A DNA stretch of 64,000 nt from assembly GCA_045612065.1 (NCBI GenBank), contig JAZKYH010000001.1, positions 1 to 64,000 of the forward strand. Reading direction: 5' to 3'. Source of the DNA: UBA1189 sp045612065 (GTDB lineage: Bacteria > Bacteroidota > Bacteroidia > Bacteroidales > Bacteroidaceae). Within the stretch, counting starts at the first letter, position 1, and each line of letters opens with the position of its first letter. Positions 61,583-64,000 of the stretch are shown one piece after another. The position numbers were made by a program, and so were the translations under genes. The notes under the pieces are model-generated. The model searched no databases, was not told the origin of the DNA, and saw nothing but the letters and a program-made list of their open reading frames with translations.

Positions 61583-62644
61583 TTATGTAAATGTTTCGTC
61601 GTACTCTTGTGTAAAGATTCTTGTATTGAGGCTATATGGGAATTCAATGAAGAAGTCATCATCCGCATATCTCCATGTGAATTTGATGATGTAGTCCTCC
61701 TTGTCATCATCCGCCACCTCATAGGTGAAAGCCGTGATTAATACGCGGTATTTGTCACTTTCATACCGAGTGATGTTATGTGAGAGGATAAGTTGCTCCA
61801 CCCATCTCATTTTCTCGGGCGAAAGTCTTACAGACTCAAATTCGTATTCCTTCTCATTACTACGGTCGTAGTATATTGTCCTTCCACCGCATATGGCTTC
61901 ACTCTTCTTTGACTTTATCACGGTAGTTGTTTTACCGAACAGCGTGATACGTTCAGAAACATTAAAGGCATTTCGGAATATGAATTGCAGTTGTGGTATA
62001 TCGTCTGTGAAATAGTATGTAAACATACGCTCTCCCACCTCATAGGTAAACGAGTGTAAAGTATTGCCTCTCTCTCCTCCAATGGTTCTCCAGCATTCTG
62101 TTAGGGTTAGATTTCTCGATATTATCCCCGTCTCTTCCGCTACCATTGCTGCAGAGGTGTAATATCTATGCATGCTACCATCAGGAGTAGAATATATCAG
62201 TGTAGACTGCGAGCTGATGTCCTCTCCTTTTTCTGCGAAGAAGGTCAGTTCGTCCTCACTGTAGGAGGCAAGGTTGACCTCCTTACTCTTTTGTGAGGTG
62301 AGGAAGAAATATTTAGCCAGCTTAGATGCCGTAATGGTAATCCTTTGTGAGCAGTAGATGATATAGAGAGTAGCTGTGCATGACTCACTCCCTCCCGATG
62401 CCGTGACCTTGCAATTCAAGTAGGCCAATTCATTGTCACGCATGAACTGCTCTACGAGCTGCTTCATGTCGTATACCGTCACAACCCCATTCACAGCGTA
62501 CAGCGAAGTTGAGAAGATTTTGGTGTTGTCTGTAGCATTATTGACTGAAATACTCAAACTCGTTTTGTCCGTCTTAAACTCCAGGTTTGGTATATCAGAA
62601 GAGAATATCACCGTCTCTGGCACATATATGTTCAACTTAATCAT
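61583..62644 (-). CDS. phage tail-like protein, unknown
   Basis: A 353-residue beta-rich protein starting MIKLNIYVPETVIFSSD. Recognisable stretches (RNAFNVSERITLFGKTTTV, YEFESVRLSPEKMRWVEQLILS, DKEDYIIKFTWRYAD) suggest a structural role, perhaps tail tip, but this is weak. It is the first gene after late-type promoter P1. I reject the upstream Met because it lies in the promoter. Confidence 0.55.
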   Translation of the reverse strand: MIKLNIYVPETVIFSSDIPNLEFKTDKTSLSISVNNATDNTKIFSTSLYAVNGVVTVYDMKQLVEQFMRDNELAYLNCKVTASGGSESCTATLYIIYCSQRITITASKLAKYFFLTSQKSKEVNLASYSEDELTFFAEKGEDISSQSTLIYSTPDGSMHRYYTSAAMVAEETGIISRNLTLTECWRTIGGERGNTLHSFTYEVGERMFTYYFTDDIPQLQFIFRNAFNVSERITLFGKTTTVIKSKKSEAICGGRTIYYDRSNEKEYEFESVRLSPEKMRWVEQLILSHNITRYESDKYRVLITAFTYEVADDDKEDYIIKFTWRYADDDFFIEFPYSLNTRIFTQEYDETFT

Positions 62645-62663
62645 AGCATATGGATTTATATAG

Positions 62664-62698
62664 CAAAGGTAAGCCGATGGCACGAAGCGTTAAAAGAC
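62664..62698 (-). promoter_or_regulatory. phage late-type promoter P1
   Basis: On the minus strand GTCTTTTA (62691-62698), 19 bases, TACCTTTG (62664-62671), 19 bases before the ATG. Confidence 0.75.
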
Positions 62699-62731
62699 AA
62701 AAGCGCGTGTATAGGCTATTGGGAAAAGTTG

Positions 62732-62739
62732 TATCTTTG
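62732..62739 (+). promoter_or_regulatory. -7 box of the umuDC-like operon
   Basis: TATCTTTGC, 22 bases before the first small gene; no clear -33 box, so an activator or LexA-type control is possible. Confidence 0.5.
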
Positions 62740-62761
62740 CACCATATAAGGAGTATACAGT

Positions 62762-62974
62762 ATGAGCACCTTGGGATATATCATTCTAGTCGTAGTTTTG
62801 TTTGTGGTAGCGGGTATCCTGGACACACGTAGGCAGAAGCGGTTGGGTATAAAGCCAAAGCAGCCCAAGCCGAAGAGTTACAATTCGGATTGGGTATCCG
62901 ATAAGAACTATGACAAATTCCTCGAAACAGGCGACCGCAATTATTTGTGGGACGACAACTATGAGGGCGAATGA
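62762..62974 (+). CDS. small single-span membrane protein
   Basis: A 70-residue protein with one N-terminal membrane helix (LGYIILVVVLFVVAGIL), a basic Pro/Lys linker and an acidic tail (DNYEGE). AAGGAG lies eight bases upstream. It is first in the operon with umuD. The function is unknown. Confidence 0.65.
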   Translation: MSTLGYIILVVVLFVVAGILDTRRQKRLGIKPKQPKPKSYNSDWVSDKNYDKFLETGDRNYLWDDNYEGE

Positions 62975-63004
62975 TACTCTTTATTAATTGCATGAATTTT
63001 CCAC

Positions 63005-63451
63005 ATGAGAGACGATATAAAACTTCACATAGCCTCTGTAGATATTTCCACAGAGTTAGACCTACCTCTTGTTGATGAAGGCATCAAAGCAGGCTTTCCC
63101 AGTCCTGCTCAGGACTACCTCACCGAGAGCATAGATTTGAATAAAGAGCTGGTCCGTCATCGCGAGACCACGTTCTATGCTCGTGTGTCAGGACATTCTT
63201 TAACTGATGCAGGCATCTGTGATGGAGATTTGATAGTGATAGACAAATCGCTTGAAGTGCGTGATGGCGACTTTGTAGTAGCATACATCGATGGCGACTT
63301 CACCTTGAAGGAGTTCAAACAGGATCCTTCGGGAGAGTTTGGATGGCTCATTCCCCACAATAAAGACTATTCCCCTATAAAGGTTAGTGAGGCCAACGAC
63401 TTCTTGATATGGGGAGTCCTCACTTATACCATCAAGAAATTACGCAGATAG
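63005..63451 (+). CDS. umuD: UmuD-like S24 peptidase
   Basis: A 148-residue self-cleaving protein, subunit of a translesion polymerase. The cleavage-site region AGFPSPAQDYL, catalytic Ser in VSGHSLTDAGICDGD and catalytic Lys in DGDFTLKEF are present. The usual Met after the Ser is Leu here. The umuC start follows four bases after the stop. Confidence 0.92.
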   Translation: MRDDIKLHIASVDISTELDLPLVDEGIKAGFPSPAQDYLTESIDLNKELVRHRETTFYARVSGHSLTDAGICDGDLIVIDKSLEVRDGDFVVAYIDGDFTLKEFKQDPSGEFGWLIPHNKDYSPIKVSEANDFLIWGVLTYTIKKLRR

Positions 63452-63455
63452 GATT

Positions 63456-64000
63456 ATGGCGCTTTACGGCTTGGCAGATTGCAACAACTTCTATTGTTCA
63501 TGTGAGCGGGTATTTCGACCCGACTTGCGTGAGTGTCCTGTTGTTGTTTTAAGCAACAACGACGGATGTGTTGTTGCTCGTAGCGAAGAGAGTAAAGCGC
63601 TTGGCATCAAGATGGGTGTACCTTTCTATCAGGTTAAAGAATTGTTGGAGCGAAATGGAGTTGCCGTGTTTTCCTCCAACTACAATCTCTATGGGGATAT
63701 GAGCAGACGCGTGATGTCCCTCCTTTCCACCTATACCCCCCATTTGGATATCTACTCCATCGATGAGGCCTTTCTGGACTTGGATGGTATGGGAACAGCC
63801 ACCGAGCTTACCGATTATGCGAAAGGCATTGTTCGCACAGTCCGTAAGGGAACAGGCATCCCCATCTCCATGGGCATTGCCCCTACACGGACTTTGGCCA
63901 AAATGGCATCCAAGTTTGCAAAGAAGCACAAAGGCTATGAAGGCGTATGTATGATAGACACCGACGAGAAGCGCGAGAAAGCACTTCGACTCTTCGACGT
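63456..64000 (+). CDS. umuC: Y-family DNA polymerase UmuC (3'-truncated)
   Basis: The first 181 codons of polymerase V catalytic subunit: MALYGLADCNNFYCSCERVF with the first metal Asp, VVVLSNNDGCVVARS, IYSIDEAFLDL with the Asp-Glu pair, and SMGIAPTRTLAKMASKFAK. With UmuD it copies damaged DNA. The window ends inside the gene, so it is unclear whether it belongs to the prophage. Confidence 0.95.
   Translation, partial: MALYGLADCNNFYCSCERVFRPDLRECPVVVLSNNDGCVVARSEESKALGIKMGVPFYQVKELLERNGVAVFSSNYNLYGDMSRRVMSLLSTYTPHLDIYSIDEAFLDLDGMGTATELTDYAKGIVRTVRKGTGIPISMGIAPTRTLAKMASKFAKKHKGYEGVCMIDTDEKREKALRLFD

Overview
The window looks like a chromosomal segment of a member of the Bacteroidales, probably Prevotellaceae or a close relative. 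The grounds are: many promoters with the Bacteroidota -7 box TAnnTTTG and almost no sigma70-type boxes; BspA-like and glycan-degrading secreted proteins, some ending in type IX-like C-terminal tails; DUF5683 beside parB; VTC and DUF4956 genes side by side; and an integrase of the Bacteroidota type. The window opens inside rpoC and closes inside umuC, so both are partial.

Host region, 1-44,584. After rpoC comes a 1.25-kb non-coding stretch holding a large inverted-repeat element, then a BspA-like leucine-rich-repeat protein. A minus-strand block follows: GH51 arabinofuranosidase, mazG, a lolD-type ABC ATPase, tcdA, a cation/proton antiporter, DUF5683, parB, a four-helix-bundle gene and parA. 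Next on the plus strand are surE, lpxB, leuB and tRNA-Gln. Then come an FKBP lipoprotein with glyS, an HD phosphohydrolase with two secreted glycoside hydrolases, an RHH-like gene with tadA, thyA-folA, a secreted SGNH/sialate-esterase-like protein and frr-rsgA. A five-gene plus-strand operon (35,136-39,702) joins a VTC polyphosphate-polymerase-type enzyme to a DUF4956 membrane protein, an outer-membrane barrel and two secreted proteins. msrA-topB, a hotdog thioesterase, an AI-2E-family exporter and tRNA-Lys complete the block. Dispersed short repeats recur throughout this half and have entered the reading frames of mazG, tcdA and topB.

Prophage-like region, about 44,512 to at least 62,700. 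A tyrosine recombinase lies just downstream of tRNA-Lys. Opposite it runs a minus-strand module: tail-like proteins, a portal-like protein, connector and neck proteins, holin, amidase, a candidate one-piece spanin and a tape measure protein. No terminase or major capsid gene is recognisable in the window. The late genes share a promoter architecture not seen at the host genes: GTCTTTTA, exactly 19 bases, then TAnnTTTG. I find six copies with identical spacing. Five face the late operons. The sixth faces the other way and would transcribe a short antisense RNA made of three hairpins at exact 29-base spacing upstream of the holin. Accessory (moron) genes in between have ordinary TTG-N18/20-TAnnTTTG promoters and their own terminators, so host-type and late-type transcription appear separated. 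A umuDC-like pair begins at the right edge.
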